A DNA stretch of 64,000 bases. Origin: Chamaelirium japonicum. Its lineage: Eukaryota > Streptophyta > Magnoliopsida > Liliales > Melanthiaceae. Made by a program: the position numbers and the translations under genes. Below are positions 50,503 to 62,617 of this stretch, in pieces. A model generated the notes under the pieces. That model was not told where the DNA came from. It was given only the letters and a program-made list of their open reading frames with translations, and made no database searches. The stretch covers positions 2,542,001-2,606,000 of the forward strand of contig CANTAL010000003.1 in assembly GCA_947650365.1 (NCBI GenBank), given 5' to 3'. Numbering within the stretch: the stretch's first letter is position 1; each line of letters opens with the position of its first letter.

Positions 50503-50871
50503 GAGAAGTGGAGTTTTGGAATTTAGATTACTTCTTACTTCAAACCTATACCCGTGGCAAATGAACTGGAGTAGGACTTCTTCTCTCTTCGTTTATTCCT
50601 CCATTCTTATCTCTCTTCTTCACTCTTTTCTGTCTTCGTTTCTCTCTCCGTTTACTTACAATGGGTCAGCTGGGCTCGATATGTTCATGTTGATAACATA
50701 TTGTGAGATGGAAGAAAGAGAGAGCTATCAAACTTACCCCACCCTAAAGGGGTTGTATATTATTTATAGGGTAAGCTTACTTAGGGCCTAAGTATTCTAT
50801 GGGAAACCCTATTCTATGGGGGAGATCCAACGGTGGATAGTCATCCGATCGAACGATCTCATAACAGTTAT
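50503..50871 (-). mobile_element. Family 1 LTR-like core, primer site and leader, reverse
   Basis: Copy of 5,921-6,284 with a few substitutions: leader, TGTTGATAACA primer-site complement, core to ATCTCATAACA. Confidence 0.7.
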
Positions 50872-52050
50872 AATGTTTTAAATTTTTTAAAAAATATATA
50901 TAAATTTTTTTAAAGCAAAAAATTCAGGTGTGCCTCATCTTCCTTCTTTACTTCCTATTATTTATTTATTTAATTTAATATATTTGATATATTTATTCAC
51001 TAATTAAGTTTTTAAATATATCAATAATTAACTAATTATTTAATTATGTTAAAAAAATATTAATTAAATAAATATTTATATAATTATCTAAATAATTAAA
51101 TTCTAATATTTTCTATATATAAATAAATACTTATTTATTAATTTATTTAAATGATTATCTAATAATTTTATTACATAATAATTTAGATATGTAATTATTG
51201 ATTAACTTATATTTTAATTTTAAAAAAATTTTAATTAATATAATTTATACTTTAAATTATAAAGTAAATATTTAAATAATAAAATAATTAAATTATTTGA
51301 TTAAAATATTATATAATTATATAATTGAATTATTTTATTATATAATTAAATAAAAAATTAATTCAATAACTATTTACTTATTTTTTAAATAATTAGTTAA
51401 TTATTTGAATATATAAACAATAAAATTATTTTTTTAATAATATAATTTTTTTAAAATAATAAGCAATTAGTTATTATATTATTATATTATTTTAGAAAAT
51501 AAATTATATTAGATTAATAAATTAATAAATAAGCAATTAGTTATTATATTAGATTAATAAATTATTTTAGAAAATAATTAAATAAAAATTATAATAATTA
51601 TTTCATTAATGGTAATTTATTTAATATTTTTATTAATTAATTATTGAATAAAAAAATAATGAATTAATTAATTATTTTATTATTTCAATTATTTATTATT
51701 GAATTAATTAATTAAATTAATTTAAAAAAATAGTAAATAAAGAAATAACTAATAAAATTTATTAGTTATATAATTTAATTATTATTTATTTATTTAATAT
51801 TTTAAACCATTAAATAGTAACATAATTTGATTATTTAATTATATAGTAATTAATAAATTAATAAAATAAAAATTTTTATTAAATAACTAGATAATTATAT
51901 AATTAAAAAAAATTATTATTTTAATAAAAAGTTAATTATTAGGATATTTCAATTATTTAATTTATTTGATAATTAAATAAATGATTACTATTAATTATTT
52001 AAAAAATTATAGAAATATTACAATGATAATCATAATAACATTGAGATGAT
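50872..52050 (-). repeat. A+T-rich family 1 internal domain, reverse, shortened
   Basis: Copy of 6,285-7,803 with about 390 bp deleted near 50,970 and a local duplication near 51,480-51,570 (AAGCAATTAGTTATTATATT twice). No gene seen. Confidence 0.6.
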
Positions 52051-52430
52051 ACTTTTGAGAAGTGAAGTTTTAGAATTTAGATTCATTCTTACATCAAACC
52101 TGTACCTGTGGCAAAAGAACTGGAGCAGGACTTCTTCTCTCTTCCTTTATTCTTCCATTCTTATCTCTCTTCTACTCTCTTTTCTATCTTCGTTTCTCTC
52201 TCCGTTTACTTGCGACGGGTCGGTTGGGCTCGATATATTCATGTTGATAGCATATTGTGAACTGGGAAAAAGAGAGAGCTGTCAAACATGCCCCACCCTA
52301 AAGGGGTCGTATATTATTTAAAGGGTAAGTTTATATAGGGCCTAAATATTATATGGGAAACCCTAATCTATGGGTGAGATCCGACAGTGTACAGTAATCC
52401 TATCAAACAATCTCATAACAGTTGTAATAT
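52051..52430 (-). mobile_element. Family 1 LTR-like core, primer site and leader, reverse
   Basis: Leader from GAGAAGTGAAGTTTTAG, primer-site complement TGTTGATAGCA, core to ATCTCATAACA. It is the last reverse unit before the second orientation switch. Confidence 0.7.
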
Positions 52431-55400
52431 TTTGAATTTTTGTAAAGCAAAAAATTCGAGTGTGCCTCATCTTCTTTCTTTACTTCCTACTATTTATTTA
52501 ATTTAATTAGTTTAATAAATTAAATAGTTAAATAAATAAAATATATAAATAATTAAAGAAATATTTATTTATTTATATAATTAAATTATTTAAACTAACT
52601 ATTTATTATTTAAATATTAAAATCAATAAATATTTCTTTGATTATTAAAAAAATATTAAGATATTAAAAAAAATATTTTATTATTCAAGTATTTAAATAT
52701 AAACAAATTATTTAAATAAGAAGTAAATAGTTATTAAATTATTATTTTTTTTTATTACTTAACTAAAAATTATTATTTTTAGTTATTTAAATTAATATCT
52801 CATAATTTAGTAAATAATCTATTTGGTATATTTATTCACCAATTAAGTTTTTAAATATATCGATAATTAACTAATTATTTAATTATTTCGAAAAATTATT
52901 ATTTAAATAATTCTTTATTTAATTTTCTAAATACTTAAATTCTAATATTTTAGTTATTTAAATAAATAATTATTTAATAATTTATTTAAATAATAATCTA
53001 ATAATTTTATTACATAAATATTTAGTTATATAATTATTAATTTAATTATTTTATTATTTTAAACAGTTATTATTTAATAAAATTTATAATTTCAATTATT
53101 ATGTAAATATATAAATTATTAAATACTTAAATTATTTGGTTAAAATATTATATAATTATATTATTGAATTATTTTATTAAAAAATATTTATTACATAAAA
53201 AAATAATGAAATTATTTATATATTTTATAAACTAAATAAATAATTATTAGAATCATTATTCCATAAATTTTAATTAATTAATTGTTTTCATTATTTACTT
53301 ATTGAATAATTCAATAATGAATTAATTCAATAATCATTATTGAATTATGCAATACGTAAATATTAAAAATATTTGATTAATTATAATTTATGAAATAGTA
53401 ATTCTAATAAAATTATTCAGTTATATAATTATATAATAATTTAACATATTATATTCAAGTACTTTATTTTTTAAATATTAAAGGAATAATTTAAAAAACA
53501 AATTATATTTATTTTTAATTTTTTGAAATTATAAAATAATTAAATAAATCATTACATAACTAAATTATTATGTTATAAAATTATTTGATTATTATTTATG
53601 TAAATTATGAAATATTTATTTATTGAAATATTTATAAAATTATAATTTCATTAATTAGATAATTAAATAAAGAATTATTTAAATAATATTTTATTTAAAT
53701 AAATAAATAATTATGCAATTATTTCAATATTTAAAAAATTAATTTGTAAAGAAATTTATGAATTAGATTATTTACTTAAAGAAAAAAATTATTTAATTAT
53801 TAAATAATTTTGTAGTTAAATAAATAATAATTTATAAAATTAAATAATAAAATATATTATTAGATAAATAAATTATATTATTATATTAATAATTTTTTAA
53901 ATAATTCTTTATTTAAATAATTATAAAATTAGAATTTCATTATTTAGAAAATTATATAAAGAATTAAATATTTAAAAATATATTTCGTAAATAAATATAT
54001 TAAATAGATTATTTACTAAAACTAAAAAATAATTTAATTTTTAAATAATTTTGTAGTTAAATAAATAATAATTTAAATAAATTATTATGTAATAAAATAA
54101 TTAACAAATTATTATATTAAATTATAAAAAATTATATATAATGTAACAAAATATTATTTATTTTATTAAGTAATAAAAAACATTAATTAAACAACTATTT
54201 AGTTTTAATTTAAATAATTAGTTAATTTTTTGAACATATAAATAATAAAATGTTTTTTAAAATAATAATTTTTTTGAAAATAATTAATAATTAGTTATTA
54301 TATTTTTATATTATTTTATAACTTTATTAAATAAATAATTCAATTAATAAATTATTTTATAAAAAAATTAAATAAAAATTATAAAAATTATTTTATTAAT
54401 TATAATTAGTTAAATAATTATAATTAAATAATTATTTTATTATTTGAAAATTTTATTTTTTATTAAATTAATTAAATTAATTTAAAAATAATAATAATGA
54501 AAGAAATAATATAATATATTAAACTCTATTTCACAATAAATTTTATGGAATATAAAAATAACATAAAGAAATAATGAAATTATTTAGATATTTAATAAAA
54601 TAATTAAATAATTATTTGAATCATTATTCCATAAATTAGAATTAATTCAATATTTTTATTATTTACTTTTTAAATAACTCAATAATTATTATTGAATTAT
54701 TTCATTATTAAATTATTCAATAAGTAATTAATAAAAATATTGGATTAATTATAATTTATGGAATAATGATTCCTATATTTTTTTAATTATTTTATAAAAT
54801 ATCTAAATAGTTTCATCATTTATTTATTTAATTAATATTTTTAATAAAAAAATTTAATTATATACTTAGATAATATTTTAGTCAAATAATTAAATTTTTT
54901 ATTATTTAAATATATATTTTATAATTTAAAGTATAAATTATTTTAATTAAGAATTTTTGCAAATAAAAAAATAATTTAATCAATAATTACATAACTAAAT
55001 TATTATGTTATAAAATTATTAGATTATTATTTGAATAAATTATTAAATAATTATTTATTTATATAACTAAAATATTAGAATTTAATTATTTAGATAATTA
55101 AATAAAAAATTATATAACTAATAATTTTTTTTAATAATTAAATAATGAGTAAATTATTGAAATATTTAAAAACTTAATTACTGAAGAAATATATCAAATA
55201 GATTATTTTCTTAAAAAAATAAATATTTTCATTATTAAATAATTTCATAGTTAAAAAAAGAATAATTTAAATAAAATATTGTAAAATTAAATAAAAAATA
55301 AATTTTATTAAATTATGAGATATTAATTAAAATAACTAAAAAAATAATTATTTAATTAAGTAATAAAATAAAACAATAATTTAATAACTATTTACTTATT

Positions 55401-55712
55401 ATTTAAATAATTAGTTAATTATTTAATTATATGAATAATAAAACATTTTTTTAAATAGCTTAATATTTTTTTAATAATCAAAGAAAAATTTATTGATTTT
55501 ATTATTTAAATAATAACTAATTAGTTTAAATAATTTAATTATATAGATAATTATATATTTCTTTAATTATTTAATTTATTTAACTATTTAATTTATTAAA
55601 CTAATAAAATTAATTTAATAATAGGAAGTAAAGAAGGAAGATGAGGCATACCCGAATTTTTTGCATTAAAAAAATTTATATTTTTCTTTAAAAAAATTTA
55701 AAATATTACAAA
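52431..55712. repeat. A+T-rich domains, second head-to-head inversion
   Basis: The left part continues the reverse unit (GTGTGCCTCATC near 52,460), the right part leads into a forward unit (GATGAGGCATACC near 55,640). Mirror landmarks centre near 54.06 kb. From about 54,549 it belongs to block B copy 2. No gene seen. Confidence 0.6.
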
Positions 55713-56075
55713 TATTATGAGATCGTTCGATCGGATGACTGTCCACCATTAGATCTCTGCCATATACTAGGTTTTTCCATATTATACTTAGGCCCTAAGT
55801 ATGCTTACCATATAAATAATTTACGACCCCTTTAGGGTGGGGCACGTTTGATGTCTCTCTCTTTCTCCCATCTCATAATATGTTATCAACACGAACATAT
55901 CGAGCCCAGCCGACCCGTCGCAAGAAAATGGAGGAAAACAAAGACAGAAAAGAGAGAAGAATAGAGATGATAATGGAGAAATAAACGAAAAGAGAAGAAT
56001 TTCTGCTCCAGTCCATTGGCCATGACTATAGGTTTGAAGTAAGAAGTAATCTAAATTCCAAAACTCCACGTCTCA
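55713..56075 (+). mobile_element. Family 1 LTR-like core, primer site and leader, forward
   Basis: Core 55,713-55,880 (168 bp), primer-site variant TGTTATCAACACGA (55,881-55,894), leader to AACTCCACGTCTC. Copy of 25,178-25,540. Confidence 0.7.
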
Positions 56076-58244
56076 ATAGTATCATCTCAACATTATTATG
56101 ATTATCATTGTAATGTTTCTATAATTTTTTAATAATAGTAATCATTTACTTAATTATAAAATAATTTAAATATTTTAATAATTAACTATTTATTAAAATA
56201 ATTATTTTATTTAATTATTTAATTATCTAGTTATTTAATAAAATTATTTATTTATTTATTTATTAGTTACTATATTATTAAATAATCAAATTATGTAACA
56301 ATTTAATGGTTGAAAATATTAAATAAAGAAATAATAATTTAATTATATAATTTATTTATTTTATTAGTTATTTCTTTAATTATTATTATTTTTAAAATTA
56401 ATTTAATTAATTCATTAAATAATAAATAGTTGAAATAATTAACTAAATAATTAATTAATTATTTTATTATTCAATAAGTAATTAATAAAAATATTTAATG
56501 AATTATAATTAATAAAATAATTTTTATAATTTTTATTTAATTATTTTATAGAATAATTTATTAATTTAATTATTAATTTAATAATGTAATAAAATAATAT
56601 AATAATATAATAACAAGTTACTTATTATTTTAGAAAATTATATTATTTTAGAAAATTATATTATTTAAAAAAATATTTTATTATTTATATATTTAAATAA
56701 TGAACTAATTATTTAAATAATCAATAAATAGGTATTGAATTAATTTTTTATTTTATTACATAATGAAATAATTAATTTTTTTATGTATTTAATTTAATTT
56801 TTTATTATTTATGAAAATAATTTGTTAATTATTTCATTATATAATAATTTATTTAATGAATTATTTTTTTAAAAATGGAATTATTGCATAATTAAATAAT
56901 TTTTTTGTTTAAGTAAATAATCTATTTAATATATTTCTTTACTTAATAAGTTTTTAAATATTTAAATAATTAACTAATTATTTAATTATTTAAAAAAATT
57001 GTTATTTAAATAATTATTTAAATTATTATGTAAATAATGAAATTTTAATTTTATAATTTAATTATTTTATTATTTAAATATTTACATAATAATTTAAAGT
57101 ATAAATTATATTAATTAATAATATTTTGAAATAATAAAATAATTTAATCAATAATTACATGACTAAATTATTATGTAATAAAATTATTAGATTATAATTT
57201 AAATAAATTATTAAATAATTATTTATTTATATAAATGAAATATTAGATTATAATTTAAATAAATTATTAAATAATTTTGTAGTTAAATAAATAATAAATT
57301 ATAAAATTAAATAATAAATTATATTACTAGATAAATAAATTATATTAATATATTAATAATTTTTTTAATAATTCTTTATTTAAATAATTATAAAATTAGA
57401 ATTTCATTATTTAGAAAATTATATAAAGAATTAAATATTTAAAAATATATTTCGTAAACAAATATATTAAATAGATTATTTACTAAAACAAAAAAATAAT
57501 TTAATTTTTAAATAATTTTGTAGTTAAATAAATAATAATTTAAATAAATTATTATGTAATAAAATAATAAACAAATTATTTTATGAAATTATAAAAAATT
57601 ATATATAATGTAACAAAATATTATTTATTTTATTAAGTAATAAAAAACATTAATTCAATAACTATTTAGATTTAATTTAAATAATTAGTTAATTTTTTGA
57701 ACATATAAATAATAAAATGATTTTTAAAATAATAAATTTTTTGAAAATAATTAGTAATTAGTTATTATATTTTTATATTATTTTATAACTTTATTAAATA
57801 AATAATTCAATTAATAAATTAATTTATAAAAAATTTAAATAAAAATTATAATAATTATTTTATTAAATATAATTAGTTAAATATTTTCATTAATTACTTA
57901 TTGAATAATAAAATGATGAATTAAATAATTATTTTATTATTTGAAAAATTTATTATTTAATAAATTAATTAAATTAATTTAAAAATAATAATAATGAAAG
58001 AAATAACTAATTCAATAAAATAATTATTTAATTAAATCATTATTTATTTATTTAATATTTTGAACCATTAAATTGTTATATAATTTGATTATTTTATAAT
58101 AAATAATTAATAAATAAATAAAATAATAAATGTTATTAAATAACTTGATGATTAAATAAATAAATAAAACTACTATTTTAATAAAAAGCTAATTATTAAA
58201 GTATTTCAATTATTTTAATTATTTTATTATTAAATAAACGATTG
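56076..58244 (+). repeat. A+T-rich domain up to the copia LTR, copy 2
   Basis: Copy of 25,541-27,711. A+T-rich words, ending ACGATTG beside the LTR. No gene seen. Confidence 0.6.
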
Positions 58245-58397
58245 TGTTGCAAAAAGCATCCTGTATTATTCATTTACCCCCCTATATATAGGCATAATTG
58301 GAGGTTGGGATAGAGACGGGGAAATCTCCTATCCCATGAATCCAGGGGTCTTTATCCGGTGGGCATCCATATCCGATGCAACCACCGTTTCATAACA
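58245..58397 (-). repeat. 3' LTR of copia element, copy 2 (153 bp)
   Basis: Minus sense TGTTATGAAACGG to TTTTTGCAACA. Polypurine tract CCAAGGGGGAG follows at 58,408-58,398. The 5' LTR is expected beyond position 64,000, so the target duplication cannot be checked. Confidence 0.9.
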
Positions 58398-58754
58398 CTC
58401 CCCCTTGGATGACCACCATTTATCATTGATTGCCTCATTAAAACCTTTGATGGAAAAACCCAGTGGGAAAAATCCTATCAAAGGAAAAAGAGTACAACCT
58501 TAGTTCTTCAGGAACAAGTTCTTCAGGAACTATGGTGGGTGCGCATAATGCTGCCTCGTTAAAACCTTTGATGGGAAAACCCTATGGGAAAAACCCTACC
58601 AAAGGAAAAAGAGTACAGCGCGCATAAATTTGCATCTTCAGGATGCCCTCCGCCTAACAATTACATTACCATTATTACATCTCTCCCTCTGATTGTATCT
58701 CCTCCTGATTACATTATTACATCTCTCCCCCTAATTATATCTCCTCCTTATTAC
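58398..58754 (-). repeat. Copia 3' non-coding region, copy 2
   Basis: Same structure as 27,865-28,222: two direct repeats of about 58 bp with AAAACCTTTGATGG, the GTTCTTCAGGAACAA doublet and CT-rich repeats. No coding sequence. Confidence 0.7.
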
Positions 58755-59292
58755 ATCAATTTGTTTGGTGATTGAGCCGTCGCAGTCCGATGCCGTACAC
58801 CATCTTCTAGAAAGTAGACTTGGGCAAAGCTTTGGTGAAGAGATCCGCAAGATTGTCGCTTGACCGTACTTGTTTGACTTCAATCTCCCTTTTCTTCTGA
58901 AGTTCGTGGGTGTAGAAAAACTTTGGTGAAATGTGCTTTGTTCGATCTCCCTTGATGAAGCCAGCTTGAATTTGAGCAATACATACGGCATTATCTTCGT
59001 GGATAACTGTCGGCTCTTTGGTAACGGATGCCAACTGGCAACTGCTTCTGATATGCTGCACAAGTGACCTCAACCATACGCATTCTCTACTTGCTTCATG
59101 CAGGGCTAATATTTCAGCATGGTTCGATGATGTAGCCACAAGTGTTTGTTTGGTCGATCTCCAAGAAATAGCTGCATTGTTATTCAAAAATACATACCCT
59201 GTTTGGGATCGACCCTTATAGGGGTCAGAGAGAAAACCTGAATCTGCATAACCAATCAAGTGAGGAGTACTACAAGAATAAAACAATCCCAT
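58755..59292 (-). pseudogene. pol: Copia pol, RNase H part (copy 2)
   Basis: RNase H segment with GYADSGF, SSNHAEILAL, ASRECVWL and HEDNAVCIA. It is in the same frame as the reverse transcriptase part; between them lies one TGA (59,305-59,307) where copy 1 reads CGA, a change typical of cytosine-methylation decay. A TAG near 58,806 replaces the CAG seen in copy 1 and cuts off the last residues. The methionine at 59,292 is internal. Both breaks argue that this copy no longer makes a full polyprotein. Confidence 0.85.
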
Positions 59293-59304
59293 ATTAATGG
59301 TTCC

Positions 59305-61167
59305 TCACAAATATCTAAATATGTGCTTTATTCCATTCCAATGCCTAAGAGTTGGTTCTGAACTGTATCTAGCCAATAGATTAACAGAAAAATATATATC
59401 TGGTCTAGTACATTGAGCTAAATACAATAAAGCACCAATAGCACTTAAATACGGTTTTTCAGAACCAAGAATAGTTTCATGTTCCTCTTTAGGTCTAAAT
59501 GGATCTTTATGAATATCAAGAGGTCTAACTACCATGGGAGTGCTTAGTGGGTGACATTTATCCATATTAAATTTCTTTAACAAAATTTCAGTATATAATG
59601 ATTGATGTACTAAAATCCCACTAGAGTTACGCTCGATCTGCAGGCCGAGGCAAAACTTAGTATCACCAAGTTCTTTCATTTCAAACTCCCTCTTTAGATA
59701 ATCAGAAGTTTTCTTGAGCTCTTCAGGAGTCCCAATCAAGTTTATGTCATCCACATAAACTGCAATTATTGTAAATCCATTTTCTGATTTCTTTATGAAA
59801 ACGCATGGGCATATGGGATCATTCTTATAACCTTCCCTAGACAAATATTCACTAAGGCGATTGTACCACATCCTTCCGGATTGCTTCAGGCCGTACAATG
59901 CTCGTCTTAGTTTTATCGAGTGCGCACTCTTTGATGTTGCTTCAGGCAACTTGAATCCTTCTAGGACTTTTGATGTTGCTTCGGGCAACTTGAATCCTTC
60001 TGGGATTTTCATATAAATATCTGTGTCTAGGTTCCCGTATAGGTATGCCGTTACGACATCCATTAGTCTCATCTCTAGTTTTTCAGAAACTGTGAGACTA
60101 ATGAGATATCTAAATGTAACTATATCCATAACAGGGGAATAGATTTCTTCATAATCAATCCCGGGTTTCTGCTGGAATCCCTGGGCTACAAGTCTTGCCT
60201 TATATCTAGCGATTTCATTATTTTTATTTCTTTTTCTTACTAACACCCATTTGAAACCTACAGGGTTTACGTTATTTGGTGTTTGTACTATAGGTCCAAA
60301 TACTCTACGTTTCTTGAGAGATTCAAGTTCAGCTTGAATAGCTTCTCTCCATTTTGGCCAATCAGTTCTATGTCGACATTCATATATACTACGTGGTTCA
60401 TTATCTTCATCATCGCCCTTTGTTATTTCAGTAGCTACTTTGTATGCAAATATGTCATCGATGACTATTTCCTTTCGGTCCCAAATTTCACCCCTCATAT
60501 GGAATATTGAGATCTCATTATTTGGTACCGGTACCTTATCCATAATCACTGCAGGGATCTCTTCAGGAGTTTGAGGGAAATTTGGCCGTTGGAAAATATT
60601 TTCTTCTGGAAAAATATGGTCCATAATCTTTTCTGGAGCATTATGACCAGGTTCTTCTGGAACCTCAACTTCTTCTGGAGTTTTAGGGCATGATTTCTTA
60701 TTCAACTTTCTCTTCCGGGGAACTGAATCTTTGGAACCTATAGGTCTGCCACGTTTCTGACGTGCAGCATTTTCATTAGCGGGAGTTGGAATATTAATTC
60801 TTGCAGGTACATTCTTGGCTGGAACAAACGACTTAGTTACATTAGTTGCATCATTGAAGGCATCAGGTAATTGATTTGCAATATCTTGCAAATGCAAAAT
60901 CCTTTTTACTTCTACCTCACATTGGGGAGGTCTAGGATCTAGATGAGACATAGTGGAAGTATTCCACGATAATTTACACCGTTCTTTAGGAACAGGTCGT
61001 TGCCTAGAAACTTCTTTATCTCCCCCTAACGGTAGGAAGACTGTCTCATCGAAATGACAATCTGCAAATCTAGCAGTAAACAGATCACCTGTTAAGGGTT
61101 CTAAGAATCTTATTATTGAAGGTGAGTCAAAACCTATATAAATCCCCAATCTACGTTGGGGACCCAT
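59305..61167 (-). pseudogene. pol: Copia pol, reverse transcriptase part (copy 2)
   Basis: Reverse transcriptase that makes cDNA in the virus-like particle. Motifs: GIYIGFDSPSIIRFLEP and ARFADCHFDE of the integrase-to-RT linker near residues 7-40, an acidic Pro-rich linker with repeated PEE, NPVGFKWVL, RYKARLVAQGF, YSPVMDIVTFRYL, LRRALYGLKQS, catalytic YVDD (residues 471-474) and YLAQCTRPDIYFSVNLLARY. A 39-bp tandem duplication (59,931-60,008) gives PEGFKLPEATSK twice, as in copy 1. It is in frame with the integrase part upstream, separated only by a TAG at 61,198-61,200; the methionine at 61,167 is internal. Typical of copia order PR-INT-RT-RH. Confidence 0.9.
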
Positions 61168-61197
61168 CTTAGTTCTATTTGGAGGGGGAATAGGGAC

Positions 61198-62358
61198 CTA
61201 CACAGCACATCCAAACTTTCTAATATGAGATATATTGGGCTGAATACCTGACACAAGTTGTGCAGGAGAAAAATTATGGTATGAAGTAGGTCTGAGTCTA
61301 ACAAGATTAGCAGCATGCAATATAGCATGCCCCCATGCAGAAATTGGAAGTCTGGATTGTAAGAGTAATGGTCTAGCTATTAATTGCAAGCGCTTGATAA
61401 AAGCTTCAGCAAGGCCATTCTGGGTGTGGACATGGGGGACAGAATGTTCGACTTCTATTCCGATGGATGTGCAGAAGTTATTAAAGATTTTAGAAGAGAA
61501 TTCAGCTGCATTATCCAATCGGATAGATTTGATAGGGTTATCAGGAAAACTAGCTCTAAGTTTGATAATCTGGGATAATAATCTAGCAAATGCTAAATTT
61601 CTAGTAGAGAGTAGGCTCACATATGACCATCTAGTAGATGCATCTATTAGAACCATAAAATATCTAAATGGACCACTAGGAGGGTGTATAGGACCACATA
61701 TATCACCTTGAACCCTCTGCAGGAAGGTAGGTGATTCTGTCTCTATTTTCTTAAAAAAAGGTCTAGTGATTAACTTCCATTGCCAACAAGGGTCACAAAA
61801 GTGGTCATTTGGAAAAGTCAAACTTCGATTGTTAAGAGGATGACCATAGGAATTGTAAATGATCTTTCTAAGCATACCTGACCCTGGGTGACCTAATCTA
61901 TCATGCCAAAGGACCAAATCTTCAGGATTTGGGAACTTCTGGTTCCAGTGGGTGGCATAGGACTCCATAACCCCAATGTGGGTAAAGTATAACCCTAAAG
62001 ATAGGGTTGAGCATTTTTCTAGTATTGAAATATGCTCTCCGTTTTTAGATGTAATGCAGAGGTATTCTAGATTGCCTTCATTTGTAGTTTCTAAATGATA
62101 TCCATTTGCTCGGATGTCTTTGAAACTCAGTAAATTTCTTCTGGAATTTTCTGAGTATAGAGCATCCTTAATTAGCAAATGAGTACCATTAGGTAAAAGT
62201 ATATGGGCTCTTCCGGACCCTGTAACTATGTCAGTAGGGCCAGCCACTGTAGTAATCATACGTGAATTATATTCAACATTTGTAAAGAATTTTCTGTGTT
62301 TCAGTATGGTATGTGTTGTTGCACTATCTATCAGGCAAATCTCTTTGCAGTTGGTCAT
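61198..62358 (-). CDS. pol: Copia pol, protease and integrase part
   Basis: 386 residues. The aspartic protease motif is near the start (LIDSATTHTI, D11). The integrase has a zinc-binding HHCC set (H152, H157, C188, C191) and a catalytic triad D219, D282, E318 with spacing D-x62-D-x35-E, the DD35E pattern. It ends at FGCAV followed by TAG, where copia polyproteins normally continue into the reverse transcriptase, and the downstream part is in the same frame, so this is a polyprotein cut by a nonsense codon. The ATG at 62,358 follows a 259-bp spacer after gag and fits a separately started or spliced pol. The enzymes process the polyprotein and insert the cDNA. Confidence 0.85.
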   Translation of the reverse strand: MTNCKEICLIDSATTHTILKHRKFFTNVEYNSRMITTVAGPTDIVTGSGRAHILLPNGTHLLIKDALYSENSRRNLLSFKDIRANGYHLETTNEGNLEYLCITSKNGEHISILEKCSTLSLGLYFTHIGVMESYATHWNQKFPNPEDLVLWHDRLGHPGSGMLRKIIYNSYGHPLNNRSLTFPNDHFCDPCWQWKLITRPFFKKIETESPTFLQRVQGDICGPIHPPSGPFRYFMVLIDASTRWSYVSLLSTRNLAFARLLSQIIKLRASFPDNPIKSIRLDNAAEFSSKIFNNFCTSIGIEVEHSVPHVHTQNGLAEAFIKRLQLIARPLLLQSRLPISAWGHAILHAANLVRLRPTSYHNFSPAQLVSGIQPNISHIRKFGCAV

Positions 62359-62617
62359 CGTTCCTAAATGATAAGTTATGAGTCAATAAATACCATAAGA
62401 GAAGTATCAATGATAAAACTTACTAACACAATTTCTAAGTAAAATCACCAGAACGATAATATAAATTGATAATATCCAATATAATATAAAAATTACTCAA
62501 CAATGTCTGACAGAATAAAAACTACTGAGTAATGTCTGACTGGAAATAAAAACTACTTAGCAATGTTTGACAGGAAATAAATAAAAGAAAAACTAAAGTC
62601 TTCAGAGATCCCAAGAT
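62359..62617 (-). other. Gag-pol spacer with 31-bp tandem repeats
   Basis: 259 bp with stops in all frames between gag and pol. Three tandem units of about 31 bp (minus sense TGTCAGACATTG then AGTAGTTTTTAT) lie at about 62,490-62,583. It is T-rich in the sense of the element, as introns are. Plant copia elements are known that splice to separate gag and pol expression; whether that happens here is inference. Confidence 0.5.

Larger units (their letters stand above)
40949..52043. repeat. Segmental duplication block A, copy 2
   Basis: Repeats 1-7,803 in order and orientation. Differences: a 3,561-bp Helitron at 43,338-46,898, a loss of about 390 bp near 50,970, and absence of the copia fragment found after 7,803 in copy 1. 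The left junction lies in GGACTGGAAAAAGACTTC, after a short patch (40,905-40,950) of unplaced sequence. Confidence 0.85.
54549..61103. repeat. Segmental duplication block B, copy 2
   Basis: Repeats 24,371-30,570 with an offset of 30,533 across the copia part. It keeps about 400 bp that copy 1 lost near 24,412. Beyond 61,103 this copy continues with intact copia order, which shows that copy 1 is the truncated one. Confidence 0.85.

Noticed and set aside
58223..58245. Target duplication of the copia insertion
   Set aside because: Only the 3' LTR side is in the window; the 5' side lies beyond 64,000 in copy 2 and is lost in copy 1, so no pair can be compared.
60283..60510. Plus-strand frames opposite pol and gag (also 61,384-61,711, 62,702-63,118 and the equivalents at 28,485 and 29,750)
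   Set aside because: They are shadows of the well supported minus-strand copia coding sequence with no motifs of their own.
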